DNA of 64,000 nt from Arthrobacter crystallopoietes (GTDB taxonomy: Bacteria; Actinomycetota; Actinomycetes; Actinomycetales; Micrococcaceae). The notes under the pieces were generated by a model. That model made no database searches and was not told the DNA's origin. It saw only the letters and a list, made by a program, of their open reading frames with translations. The stretch is taken from NCBI RefSeq assembly GCF_002849715.1, contig NZ_CP018863.1, positions 1-64,000 of the forward strand. The letters are read 5' to 3'. This document shows, piece after piece, positions 43,154 through 52,037 of the stretch (its first letter is position 1; each line of letters begins with the position of its first letter). A program made the position numbers and the translations under genes.

Positions 43154-46100
43154 TTAGCTCCGTACAGTCGAACGCATCAGTCGCAGGGCAACTGATAGGG
43201 AGGCCATGTCGTCATGCTCCAGCTGGTTGATTTCCTCGAACATCTTCCTTGCTCGTTCAATGCTCTCGGAATTAGCTTTTACCCACTGCTGCATGCGGAC
43301 ATCGGGATCAAGATCCGCTTCTGTGCTGTTCATGACGGCAAGCGTCATATCCGTGATGGTGGAATAGAGATCATCACGCATCGCGGCACGTGCCAGTGCC
43401 TGCCACCGGTCTTCGCGCGGCAGTTTGGTAATGCGGTTTAGCAGGGCGTCGACTTCGAACCTGTCGTACACCGTGTAGTAGATTTGGGCGACGGTATCGA
43501 CCGGCTCCTCAACGCGCACTGCAATCCGTGCTACATCGAGCAATCCAAAGCTTTCGAATTGTTCGGCCCACTGATGGGCAATCGTCTCCGGGAGTCCCCA
43601 CTGCTCGCCCTGCTGCCGCCACTCCTGCACCCGCTCCAGGTCATTGCCGCGCAGGTACTTAACCAGCTTGGTCCGAAGCGGATCAACCAGCGGCTTAAGG
43701 GCCGCGATGCCTTCGCCGACCGGAGTGGCGCTGTCGGTATGGTTGACGTACCAACGCACTGCCCGGTCGAGCAGCCTGCGTATGTCGAGATGGATGGTCG
43801 CCCAGACCTCGGTCGGGAAATTGGCTGGCAGCTGGTTGAGCTGAGCTACCTGCTCGTCCAGTTCGTATATCTCGCGAAGCGTGACGAACGCTTTGGCGAC
43901 GGCAGCTTCGTCAACGGATGTCTCTTCCATCACCCGGAAGGCAAAAGTGATGCCGCCCATGTTGATCATGTCGTTGGCGATCACCGTAGCGATGATTTCA
44001 CGCCGCAATGGATGCAAGGCCAGGTCCGACCCGAACCGCTCGACCAGCGGGATCGGGAAGTAGCCGCGAAGAACTTTGTCGAAGTACGGATCGTCGGCGA
44101 GATTGCTAAGAGTCAGCGCGCGGGTCAACTCGATTTTGGCGTAGGCGGCGAGTACCGACAATTCAGGCGATGTCAGGCCCGTGCCTTTGTCGATGCGCTC
44201 GTGCAGTTCGCTGGTGGTCGGCAGTGCCTCGAGCTCACGATTAAGGTCGGCTGTCTTTTCCAGCCAATCCATCAGCCGTTCATAACTCGGGCTCCACTCG
44301 ACCACACGTTGACGGTCGTTGAGCAGCAAGACATTCTGGTCGATGTTGTCCTCAAGCACGAGCCGGCCGACCTCGTCGGTCATGGACTGGAGAAGTTGCG
44401 TGCGCTCTTTGGCCGGCAGCTTGCCAGCTGCCACCAACTGGTCGACGAAGACCTTAATGTTGACTTCATGGTCCGAGCAGTCCACACCGGCGGAATTATC
44501 GATGGCATCCGTATTCAGGATGACTCCGTTGAGAGCAGCCTCGATACGACCCCGCTGGGTCATACCAAGATTGCCGCCCTCGCCAATGACCTTGGCACGC
44601 AGATCTTTTCCGTTGACCCGGATGTTGTCGTTGGCCTTGTCTCCGACCTCCGCATTGGACTCCGTGGATGCCTTGACGTAGGTACCGATGCCGCCGTTAT
44701 AGAGCAGGTCCACGGGGGACTGCAAAATAGCGCGCAGCAGTTCCGGCGGACTGATCGCGGTCACACTCTCATCCAGTCCTAGAGCCTGACGGACTTCCGG
44801 AGAAAGCTCAATCGACTTGATGGATCGGGAATATACGCCTCCTCCCGCGCTGATCAGTGACGTATCGTAGTCTGCCCAAGACGACCGGGGCAGTTCGAAC
44901 AGACGCTTACGCTCGGTGTAGGAGGATGCCGGGTCGGGATTGGGATCCAGGAAAATGTGGCGGTGGTCGAAAGCTGCCACGAGGCGAATGTGCTTCGAGA
45001 GCAACATGCCGTTGCCGAAGACGTCGCCGCTCATATCCCCAACACCGGCAACCGTGAAGTCCTCCTGCTGGGTATCGATGCCTAGCTCGCTGAAGTGGCG
45101 CTTTACCGATTCCCATGCACCGCGAGCGGTAATCCCCATGGCCTTGTGGTCGTAACCGACGGAGCCACCGGAGGCGAATGCGTCCCCCAGCCAGTGCCCG
45201 TACTCTGCGGATATTTCGTTGGCGATGTCGGAGAAGCTCGCCGTGCCTTTGTCTGCCGCAACAACCAGATACGTGTCATCCCCGTCCAGGCGGACGACGC
45301 GTTCGGGCGGGACAACCTGCTGGCCGGCAGGCGTCCGGACAAGATTGTCGGTGATATCAAGCAGACCGCGGATGAATGTGCGGTAGCTCGACTGGCCTTC
45401 TGCCATCCAGGCAGCTCGGTCATTTGCCGGGTCAGGTAGCTGCTTGGCATAGAAGCCGCCCTTGGCACCGGTCGGGACGATGACGGCATTCTTGACCGTT
45501 TGCGCTTTGACCAATCCGAGGATTTCCGTGCGGAAGTCTTCCCTGCGATCGGACCACCGAAGCCCGCCACGTGCGACCTCGCCGAAGCGCAGGTGCACCC
45601 CTTCGACCTGTGGCGAGTAGACCCAGATCTCAAATTTCGGCCGCGGGAACGGTGCTCCTTCGATGGCCTCCGGACGCAGTTTGAAGCTCAAGTAGGGCTT
45701 GTTCTGGAAGTAATTGGTCCGCAACGTGGCCTCAATGACATTAGCCAGCGTCCGAAGCACGCGATCCGCGTCCAGAGTCGGAACAGCCTGAAGCCCGTCG
45801 GCTAGGCTCGCGCGCGCCTGCTCGAGGGCAGCTGCCCGGGAATTCTCGTTCAGGTCGGGATCGAACCGAACCTTGAACAACGAGATCAACGCATGGGCTA
45901 CCGCCGGGTTTGCAAGCAACGTATCGGCGGTAAAACTATACGAACCTGCATAGCCCAACTGCCGCACGTAACGGGCGTAGCTGCGCAGCATCGAGACCTC
46001 TCGCCAAGGCACCCGCTCCTGCACGACCAACCGGTCGAACCGGTCGGATTCGCTCCGTCCTGTGACAACGGCGCCAAATGCGTCCTGCACGAGTCCGCCT

Positions 46101-47986
46101 GTGGCGAGCGGGTCCACTTCGGAGGGATACTTCAGCCCCAAATCGTAAAGGAAGAAATCCTCGCCGTCGGCCGTGATAATTTCGAATGGCCGTTCATCCA
46201 GGACCTCCAAACCGAGGTTTTGAAAGACGGGCAGAATCTGGCTCAGTGACTGCGGTTCCGGCAAATAGAGTTTGAGCCGGGCGTCCTCGACCTTCGTCTG
46301 CACATCCGCAGGAATGTACACGTGCATGATCGGGCTGACATCGGCCTTTTCGCTATAGCTCTCGAAGCGCGCGATGTCCTCGAGTGCATCTTCGACCTCA
46401 TAATCGACCCGGTAACTGGCAGGAAACGCTTCGGCCCACTTCGCCGAAAGCTTCTCGGCGTCCTCACCGTCAAACTTCGTCCGTACAATCTGGTCAATAC
46501 CTTCGGACCATGACCGTGCCGCGGCCGCCAGCCGCCTCTCAAGGTCTGCGACATCGATCTGCGGCACTTCCGCACCATGCCTGAGCCTGATGCGGAAGAA
46601 CAACCGTGCCAAGGAAGACTCAGTCATCCGAGCCTCGTAGTCAATGGCCTTCGCTTCGAAGGTCTTGCGCAGCTCGTCTTGCATCCGCAGTCTCACCGCC
46701 GTGGTGTAACGGTCACGGGGCAGGTAGACGAGTGCCGAAACGAATCTCCCGTACACATCCTGGCGGAGAAAGAGCCGCGTCCTCCGGCGCTCCTGGAGCC
46801 GCAGGATACCCATGGCGATATCCGCCAGTTCCTGGATGCCCATCTGGAATATCTCATCCCTGGGGTACGACTCAAGAATGGAAAGCAGGTCCTTGCCCGA
46901 ATGGGAGTCGGGCGCAAAACCGGAATGCTTGAGGACTGCGTCGACCTTTTCGCGCACAATGGGAACGCTGCGTACAGAACGGTTGTAAGCGCTGCTGGCG
47001 AAGAGGCCGATGAATCTGCGCTCACCGTTGACGTTGCCCTGAGCATCAAAGCTCTTGACTCCGATGTAGTCCAGGTAAGCCGCCCGGTGAACCGTGGAAC
47101 GGGAATTCGCCTTGGTAATAACCAACGCGCGCTTCTCGCGGGCGCGGGCGCGGCCTTCCTCAGTCAGATGCTGGACATGCCGGTCCTCCGGCAGCTCACG
47201 CATGATGCCGAGCCCAGTGCCCTCGCGCAGCAACAGCACGTCCTCCCCCGCCTGATTGGCAAGGTCATATTCCCGGTATCCCAGAAAAGTGAAGTTTCCG
47301 TTGTCCAGCCATTCCAGGAGCTCCTTGGCCTCGTCAAGGTCCGGTATCTCCGCGGCGCCGGCAACAGAGTCCAACGATGCGGCAATCTGCCTGACCCGGC
47401 TGCGCATGGAAGACCAGTCCTCAACAGCGACGCGAACGTCACCTAGCACCTTGCGGATTCCCTCAATGACCTGCTGTGCCTTTTCGTCGCCGGAGATACG
47501 TACCGTCTCCACTGAAATCCAAGACTCTATGTGCGACGCTTTGTCACCCGAGGCGATGAACTCTGCGAGATTCGGCAGCGCGGCCGTGTCGCCGCTGGAG
47601 GCACCCAGGTGAGCCGGTACGCGTTTCAGCTCTACGAGATCGTGGCTGGTCCGGTCACGTATGGCAATAAAAGTGGGATGCATGAGCATCCGGATAGCCA
47701 GGTCTTGGCGCACAATTTCCGCTGTCACTGAATCGACCAGGAACGGCATGTCGTCCGTCGCTATCATGATGACGCTGGAATTACGTTCATTGCGAATGCC
47801 GATGACTGCTTGCCCGCTGGGCCGGCTCAGGGCGAGCTCTCGATGCGCCATGGCCCGGGCCTCCAAAGTGTCGCCGCTATAGCTTGCAGCATCTTCGGCA
47901 GCCAGGTGCTCGTAATAGTTCCCGAGGAAGTCCCCGGGATGCTTGCCCGAAGTGGAAAGATCCGTAGCACTGGATCCTGACGACAT
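43154..47986 (-). CDS. gdh: NAD-specific glutamate dehydrogenase, giant form (GDH-180 type)
   Basis: 1610 aa. This class has long N-terminal regulatory regions before a catalytic domain. Seen here: an N-terminal part with DDMPFLVDSVTAEIVRQDLA, a middle region with GVKSFDAQGNVNGERRFIGL, and the catalytic core with EVARGGLRWSDRREDFRTEI, VPTGAKGGFYAKQLP, ADKGTASFSDIANEI, TVAGVGDMSGDVFGNGMLLS and AFDHRHIFLDPNPD. It deaminates glutamate to 2-oxoglutarate with NAD. ATG 47986 has CGGAGGCG about nine bases upstream; an ATG-less extension to 48013 is less likely. It follows pdtaS upstream by one base. Confidence 0.93.
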   Translation of the reverse strand: MSSGSSATDLSTSGKHPGDFLGNYYEHLAAEDAASYSGDTLEARAMAHRELALSRPSGQAVIGIRNERNSSVIMIATDDMPFLVDSVTAEIVRQDLAIRMLMHPTFIAIRDRTSHDLVELKRVPAHLGASSGDTAALPNLAEFIASGDKASHIESWISVETVRISGDEKAQQVIEGIRKVLGDVRVAVEDWSSMRSRVRQIAASLDSVAGAAEIPDLDEAKELLEWLDNGNFTFLGYREYDLANQAGEDVLLLREGTGLGIMRELPEDRHVQHLTEEGRARAREKRALVITKANSRSTVHRAAYLDYIGVKSFDAQGNVNGERRFIGLFASSAYNRSVRSVPIVREKVDAVLKHSGFAPDSHSGKDLLSILESYPRDEIFQMGIQELADIAMGILRLQERRRTRLFLRQDVYGRFVSALVYLPRDRYTTAVRLRMQDELRKTFEAKAIDYEARMTESSLARLFFRIRLRHGAEVPQIDVADLERRLAAAARSWSEGIDQIVRTKFDGEDAEKLSAKWAEAFPASYRVDYEVEDALEDIARFESYSEKADVSPIMHVYIPADVQTKVEDARLKLYLPEPQSLSQILPVFQNLGLEVLDERPFEIITADGEDFFLYDLGLKYPSEVDPLATGGLVQDAFGAVVTGRSESDRFDRLVVQERVPWREVSMLRSYARYVRQLGYAGSYSFTADTLLANPAVAHALISLFKVRFDPDLNENSRAAALEQARASLADGLQAVPTLDADRVLRTLANVIEATLRTNYFQNKPYLSFKLRPEAIEGAPFPRPKFEIWVYSPQVEGVHLRFGEVARGGLRWSDRREDFRTEILGLVKAQTVKNAVIVPTGAKGGFYAKQLPDPANDRAAWMAEGQSSYRTFIRGLLDITDNLVRTPAGQQVVPPERVVRLDGDDTYLVVAADKGTASFSDIANEISAEYGHWLGDAFASGGSVGYDHKAMGITARGAWESVKRHFSELGIDTQQEDFTVAGVGDMSGDVFGNGMLLSKHIRLVAAFDHRHIFLDPNPDPASSYTERKRLFELPRSSWADYDTSLISAGGGVYSRSIKSIELSPEVRQALGLDESVTAISPPELLRAILQSPVDLLYNGGIGTYVKASTESNAEVGDKANDNIRVNGKDLRAKVIGEGGNLGMTQRGRIEAALNGVILNTDAIDNSAGVDCSDHEVNIKVFVDQLVAAGKLPAKERTQLLQSMTDEVGRLVLEDNIDQNVLLLNDRQRVVEWSPSYERLMDWLEKTADLNRELEALPTTSELHERIDKGTGLTSPELSVLAAYAKIELTRALTLSNLADDPYFDKVLRGYFPIPLVERFGSDLALHPLRREIIATVIANDMINMGGITFAFRVMEETSVDEAAVAKAFVTLREIYELDEQVAQLNQLPANFPTEVWATIHLDIRRLLDRAVRWYVNHTDSATPVGEGIAALKPLVDPLRTKLVKYLRGNDLERVQEWRQQGEQWGLPETIAHQWAEQFESFGLLDVARIAVRVEEPVDTVAQIYYTVYDRFEVDALLNRITKLPREDRWQALARAAMRDDLYSTITDMTLAVMNSTEADLDPDVRMQQWVKANSESIERARKMFEEINQLEHDDMASLSVALRLMRSTVRS

Positions 47987-48063
47987 GAAAAACGCCTCCG
48001 ATAGGTGGTCCAAGGCCGCCCCATTGCGGCCACACCTGCAAGCCTAACGCCAGCCGACCAAAA

Positions 48064-49353
48064 CTACACTTTGAGGCGCCTGCGTCTGCGCGAACCGTTG
48101 CGGCGGACAGGAAGATCGCGACCAGCCAGCAGTGCGATAGCGTGGCGCAGGGGTGAATCCGGGGCGCTTTCGAGAAGTACGGAGCCACTGAGCAGTGCCG
48201 TGTCCGCGACATCGAAGTCGGCCGGCAGGAATGACTGCACCTCTTTGACGGGCCCGAACCGCTCCCAGGAGTGCCGGAGCTGGTCAACGGGCGCCGATCC
48301 GATCGATGATGCGCGCACCTTGTTTAGGACAACACGGGGCGCGGCGCTGGGAACAGCCTGTTCAATTTCTGCAAGCGCCCGGACCAGCCGGGGGACTCCA
48401 ATGGCATCGGCAGCTCCGACTGCAAAGACAGTATCCGCCAATTCGAGGCAACGAAGGGTCGTGCCGTTGCGGCGTGGAGCCATCGTGTCAAAGCTGAGTT
48501 CTTCGTCGGCCTCGAGGCAGAAACCGCAATCGATGATGGTGTAGTCCGCGAGAGATCTGGCCAGACCCACTACCGTGGCCATGGCCCCAGGCCGCAGTTC
48601 CGGCCACCGCTCGGCCCTTGTGATGCCTGTCAGCACTTGGAGGTGCGCCCCCTGTACCGCTACCTTGACGCTTACCCGCGCCAGGGCCGGTCCATCCAGG
48701 ATGCCCTGATCTGCCAGTCTGCAGGCCTGGGCCAGTGCGGCGGATTCGTCCATCAGGCCGAGAAACGCCGCTACGCTCGCAGAATAGGTGTCGGCATCGA
48801 TCAGTATCGTCGTCTTGCCTGCTGCCGCATATTCTGCCGCCAGATTCACCGCTACGGTCGTTCGGCCGGGCGCACCTGCTGGTCCCCAGACAGCGATTAC
48901 CTGACCCCCGGCTGACAGATCGGCAGGTTGGTCGTCCGGGATCGCGACCGGCATCAGGGCATGGGCCGGGTCTGCATAACCTGCCGCCATCTGGGTGCCT
49001 GAAACTGGAAGGTTCGCGACGGCTTCGGTGACCAGGTCGGCCAGTTGCAAAGGCTCCATCAAAACCGGTCCGTGGGCAATTCCCAGTGCATCGAATCGCC
49101 GGCGCTCCCCTTCATCATCCGTGAGCACGACGACGGCAACCTGTGAGGTGTGAAGCCGCTCCAGGACACCGATGCCTAGCTCGGACGTGTCCCCGGCAAC
49201 GATTGCGGCTCGGGCGAGCCCGGTCTGGCACGCAGCAATCAGCTCAGCGAGTGCACTGCATCTGCGTACGACCGTAACCGGACCATGCAGTCGTTCCAGC
49301 CCGCCGACGAAGTCAGTAAACGTATCGCCGTATGTAATAACAGGGACGCTCAT
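48064..49353 (-). CDS. CpaE/MinD-like P-loop ATPase
   Basis: 429 aa. An N-terminal receiver-like or pseudo-receiver domain (about residues 1-115) is followed by a ParA/MinD-type ATPase with Walker A variant GPAGAPGRTTVAVNLA (about residue 156), switch DADTYSASVAAFLGL and YTIIDCGF. The C-terminal tail is very basic (RRNGSRRRRRLKV). CpaE-like proteins localise Tad pili. The tad genes are 26 kb away, so a role in that apparatus or in a separate envelope system are both open. It overlaps the SAF-domain gene by 4 bases. Confidence 0.75.
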   Translation of the reverse strand: MSVPVITYGDTFTDFVGGLERLHGPVTVVRRCSALAELIAACQTGLARAAIVAGDTSELGIGVLERLHTSQVAVVVLTDDEGERRRFDALGIAHGPVLMEPLQLADLVTEAVANLPVSGTQMAAGYADPAHALMPVAIPDDQPADLSAGGQVIAVWGPAGAPGRTTVAVNLAAEYAAAGKTTILIDADTYSASVAAFLGLMDESAALAQACRLADQGILDGPALARVSVKVAVQGAHLQVLTGITRAERWPELRPGAMATVVGLARSLADYTIIDCGFCLEADEELSFDTMAPRRNGTTLRCLELADTVFAVGAADAIGVPRLVRALAEIEQAVPSAAPRVVLNKVRASSIGSAPVDQLRHSWERFGPVKEVQSFLPADFDVADTALLSGSVLLESAPDSPLRHAIALLAGRDLPVRRNGSRRRRRLKV

Positions 49354-49997
49354 GAACCGCTGCCCGGGTTCAGGACCACGTTGATCCGTGCGCCGTTAGA
49401 CAGGGCATTAAGCAAGCCCGGCATTTTTTCATCTGTGACCAATACATGCAGTTGCTCTATTTGCGCCGATCCCAGCGCGGGTCCTGTCTCTGAAAGCTGG
49501 GAAATTTCGGCGCTTTCCAACAGCCGTTCGGGTGGGCTGAAGCCGTTTCGGCCGTCAGGCATGGCGACCCAAACGTCTACCCTGGCCCCCGCGCCAGCAC
49601 CCTCGGGAAGCGCACTGTCGATGGTCAGCGCAACCGGCTTCCGGTCCAAAGCGTCGGCTTTACCCACGCTGGCCCCTGGGATGAGCTCTCCCTTGCGTAT
49701 GAAAGTTGTCGCGACCGCATTTTCAGGAATGCCGGTTTCCGCACTGAGATAAGTGTTCTGGACGTCGCCTAGTCTGACGTTCACGATGGAGAGTTCGTCC
49801 GAGGTTATTTGCTGGCCAACACTGATGTCGTCCCTCGCCGCGAACATTTCAACCGTCTTATCCGCGTTCCCCAGCAACGCGGTCACGGAGGCAACTGAAA
49901 CCAGAACCAGCAGGATACCGATGAGCAGCCGCGGGTCCTTCCACGATGGCTTCTTCAATCGCGCTGCGGGAGCAGCAAGGTCGGTAACAGCGCTCAA
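49350..49997 (-). CDS. SAF-domain membrane protein, CpaB/RcpC-like
   Basis: 215 aa. A basic N-terminus and one membrane helix (LLIGILLVLVSVASVTALLG, about residues 25-45) precede a SAF domain (MFAARDDISVGQQITSDEL, NTYLSAETGIPENAVATTFI, KGELIPGASV) and a C-terminal beta-rich region. SAF proteins of the CpaB/FlgA type thread through or bind peptidoglycan in Tad pilus assembly. It is translated with the CpaE-like ATPase. The 220 bases upstream carry the direct-repeat array shared with the BldC-like gene. Confidence 0.72.
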   Translation of the reverse strand: MSAVTDLAAPAARLKKPSWKDPRLLIGILLVLVSVASVTALLGNADKTVEMFAARDDISVGQQITSDELSIVNVRLGDVQNTYLSAETGIPENAVATTFIRKGELIPGASVGKADALDRKPVALTIDSALPEGAGAGARVDVWVAMPDGRNGFSPPERLLESAEISQLSETGPALGSAQIEQLHVLVTDEKMPGLLNALSNGARINVVLNPGSGS

Positions 49998-50154
49998 GGT
50001 ACTCCCCCTGTTGGAATAGCAGATGCACCGAAGACAAATCCTCTGATCTGCTGAGACATTCGGCTGACATCGCGGGCTCCGACCATTCTTATGGAGACGG
50101 CTTGAAAAACAAACCTACAGATTGCTGATGCCATGAATTGTGGATAACAAAGTT

Positions 50155-50218
50155 TCATTTTGCATCAGTCCACAGCATCGAGAGCCGCATCGCGTCAAAC
50201 TGCATCAACCGATGTCAT
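50155..50218. repeat. Direct-repeat array upstream of the BldC-like gene (probable operator)
   Basis: Copies of a GCATCAAAC-like unit: TCAT 50155 and TCAG 50165 (10 bases apart), GCATC 50175, GCATC 50187, GCGTCAAAC 50192, GCATCAACC 50202 and TGTCAT near 50213. The last three TCA cores (50195, 50205, 50215) have an exact 10-base period. A -10-like CATAAT at 50216-50221 overlaps the final unit. The same unit recurs in two arrays at 51128-51238. Autoregulation by the BldC-like protein is inferred. Confidence 0.6.
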
Positions 50219-50264
50219 AATGAACTTGACCCCTGCACAAAGAACTGCCGTTGAGGAGGACCTG

Positions 50265-50483
50265 ATGCCTCGCTTTCTGACTCTGACTGATGTCGCCGAA
50301 ATACTGCAGATATCATCTTCCCAGGCCTACGCACTAGTGCGCAGCGGTGAGTTGCCGGCCATCCAGATTGGCGGCCGCGGCCAGTGGCGTGTGGAACAGT
50401 TGATGCTGGACCAGTACATCGACGATAAGTACGCCGAGACTCGTCGTCTGGTCGAAGAGGCCAAATCAGGAAAGACCAGCTAG
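50265..50483 (+). CDS. BldC-like MerR-type DNA-binding protein
   Basis: 72 aa. The sequence LTLTDVAEILQISSSQAYAL, VRSGELPAIQIGGRGQWRVE and LMLDQYIDDKYAETRR is a lone MerR-type winged helix without an effector domain, as in BldC and excisionase-like proteins. ATG 50265 is chosen because GAGGAGG ends six bases upstream; an ATG at 50220 would add 15 residues. BldC proteins bind DNA head to tail on direct repeats, and such repeats lie just upstream and in front of the LysM gene. It faces the SAF-domain gene. Confidence 0.85.
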   Translation: MPRFLTLTDVAEILQISSSQAYALVRSGELPAIQIGGRGQWRVEQLMLDQYIDDKYAETRRLVEEAKSGKTS

Positions 50484-50542
50484 GAACTCCTGCCTTCGCG
50501 CTGAACGGGAGCCGAATCGAGGGCTGCGAATCAGGCAGGGTT

Positions 50543-51109
50543 TCAATCCCCTGCGCGGACCGAGGCCAGGGCTCCAATCGCTGTAAATGGGACAGCATAC
50601 ACAGTCCGCACGTTACTGGCTCTCCGCGCCTCGCCTGAAGGAACAGCCGCAAGCTCCAAAAAATCGCTGCCGACGCGGTCGATCATGCCATTGACAGTCC
50701 TGCCCGCCGAGCCGGATGCCAGGTGAAGTACGACGTCGGCCCGGTCCCGCGCCAGCGCGCGCAGCGCCGAGCCCATACCGAGCCGCTTCGCCACGGATGA
50801 CTTCTCAACTGACGAGCTACGGCTTAGCCCTTCCAGTAACTGGATTGCCGGTAGCGGCACGAGAACGCTTCTGGCTCGTTCGTTAAGGACCAACCAACTG
50901 GACCCGACGTGTGCCAAGGCCCCAGTGAACTGCAGCCCTCCGGATACTGTCAGCCGGATCCCCGAACCGATTTGCCCCCGCAACCGGTCCCCCAGCGACG
51001 TTTCGGCGTGGTTCATCCGCGCAAGCTCGTTGGCTTCGGATTCAAGCCCCCGCTGGCCCGCGGCGTGCAGTTGCGCTTCCATATCCGCAAACAACGAGTC
51101 CCATCGCAC
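50543..51109 (-). CDS. Unknown conserved-looking protein, possible small beta-barrel fold
   Basis: 188 aa, cytosolic, no signal peptide. The N-terminal part is helical (SLFADMEAQLHAAGQRGLES, EANELARMNHAETSLGDRL). The middle has GIRLTVSGGLQFTGALAHVG and SSWLVLNERARSVLVPL, a beta pattern reminiscent of small barrel (Sm-like) folds. A second beta part ends with TVYAVPFTAIGALASVR. I do not know its function. It is divergent from the LysM gene and both share the repeat arrays at 51128-51238. Confidence 0.65.
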   Translation of the reverse strand: MRWDSLFADMEAQLHAAGQRGLESEANELARMNHAETSLGDRLRGQIGSGIRLTVSGGLQFTGALAHVGSSWLVLNERARSVLVPLPAIQLLEGLSRSSSVEKSSVAKRLGMGSALRALARDRADVVLHLASGSAGRTVNGMIDRVGSDFLELAAVPSGEARRASNVRTVYAVPFTAIGALASVRAGD

Positions 51110-51127
51110 TGCTCCAGCCTAGAAGCA

Positions 51128-51156
51128 GCATCAAAGAGGGTCAAACTGCGCCAAGG
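51128..51156. repeat. Direct-repeat array, three 10-base units
   Basis: GCATCAAAG (51128), GGGTCAAAC (51138) and GCGCCAAGG (51148) follow each other with an exact 10-base period. They lie directly upstream of the minus-strand unknown gene starting at 51109 and match the units in front of the BldC-like gene. Confidence 0.55.
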
Positions 51157-51183
51157 GGTTTACACCGCCGCGTGCTGATGCCA

Positions 51184-51238
51184 TCATCAGGAGTCAAACA
51201 ACCTCAATTGCATCAAACGGCATCAAACAATATCAAAT
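51184..51238. repeat. Direct-repeat array, six units, upstream of the LysM gene
   Basis: TCA cores are at 51184, 51194, 51204, 51213, 51223 and 51233, so steps are 10, 10, 9, 10 and 10 bases. The clearest units are two back-to-back GCATCAAAC copies starting at 51210 and 51220. The array ends 26 bases before the LysM start codon, placing it over the likely promoter. Confidence 0.6.
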
Positions 51239-51264
51239 AGAACATCCTCTGCGTGGAGCGTGAC

Positions 51265-51999
51265 ATGAAGAAGATAGGAACAGACACAGTCATCACCGTG
51301 ATGATTCCGCTCTGCGGTGCCGTACTGCTGTGGGCAGGAGGCCGCATCAGCATCAACGACGAGGGAACATGGCGTCCCCTGCTCTTGCACACTTATTCGG
51401 AATTGCTTGCTTCCAGCGCGGCTCTGGTTGGCTTGGCGATTGTCGGTTGGTGGCTGGTTGGCATCGTCTGCGCTGTCGTCGGTGCGGTGCTTCAGAGTGC
51501 CGGACATACCAGGCTCGCGGCTGCGTCCTTTGCCTGTAGCCCCGCATTCATGAAACGGCTCGCCACTGCCGTTTTCGGTCTGAATCTCCTAGCCGTACCC
51601 GTGGTGGCCAATGCCGCGCCCCCAGTATCCGGAAGGGACAACGTATCCCAGTCAGCGTCGCTCCAGAGCAGTTCGGTTTCCCCATACTTCAGCCTGGCCC
51701 TGGCCTCGTCAGGTGAATCCCAATCGGTCAGCCCTTGGTGGAAGCCTGCTGCACCGCCGGCATCGCCGGGTCTCATTGCCAGGCCGATTAGCCAGACGGA
51801 CGAGGAAAGCATCTTCGTCACAGTGGGTGCTGGAGACACGCTGTGGGATATCGCTGCCAAGGATCTGGGCAAGCGTGCCACAGACACGGAGATAGCGGCG
51901 CATTGGCCTAAATGGTATTCCGCCAACAAGGATGTCATCGGACCGGACCCTGCCGTACTTCTGCCCGGACAAGTCCTTCAAGCCCCCGCAAACCGTTGA
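51265..51999 (+). CDS. LysM-domain membrane protein
   Basis: 244 aa from ATG 51265 (GGAG six bases upstream; GTG 51253 is the alternative). Two or three N-terminal membrane segments (TVITVMIPLCGAVLLWAGG, ASSAALVGLAIVGWWLVG, VVGAVLQSAGHT) and another near LATAVFGLNLLAVPVV are followed by a Ser/Pro-rich linker and a C-terminal LysM-like motif (VGAGDTLWDIAAKDL, IAAHWPKWYSANKDVI, LLPGQVLQAP). LysM binds GlcNAc polymers such as peptidoglycan. It is probably controlled by the BldC-like protein through the repeat array just upstream. Confidence 0.75.
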   Translation: MKKIGTDTVITVMIPLCGAVLLWAGGRISINDEGTWRPLLLHTYSELLASSAALVGLAIVGWWLVGIVCAVVGAVLQSAGHTRLAAASFACSPAFMKRLATAVFGLNLLAVPVVANAAPPVSGRDNVSQSASLQSSSVSPYFSLALASSGESQSVSPWWKPAAPPASPGLIARPISQTDEESIFVTVGAGDTLWDIAAKDLGKRATDTEIAAHWPKWYSANKDVIGPDPAVLLPGQVLQAPANR

Positions 52000-52037
52000 A
52001 CTCGCAATCGCACCGTCAGATGAGGAAAGGCCATGCC

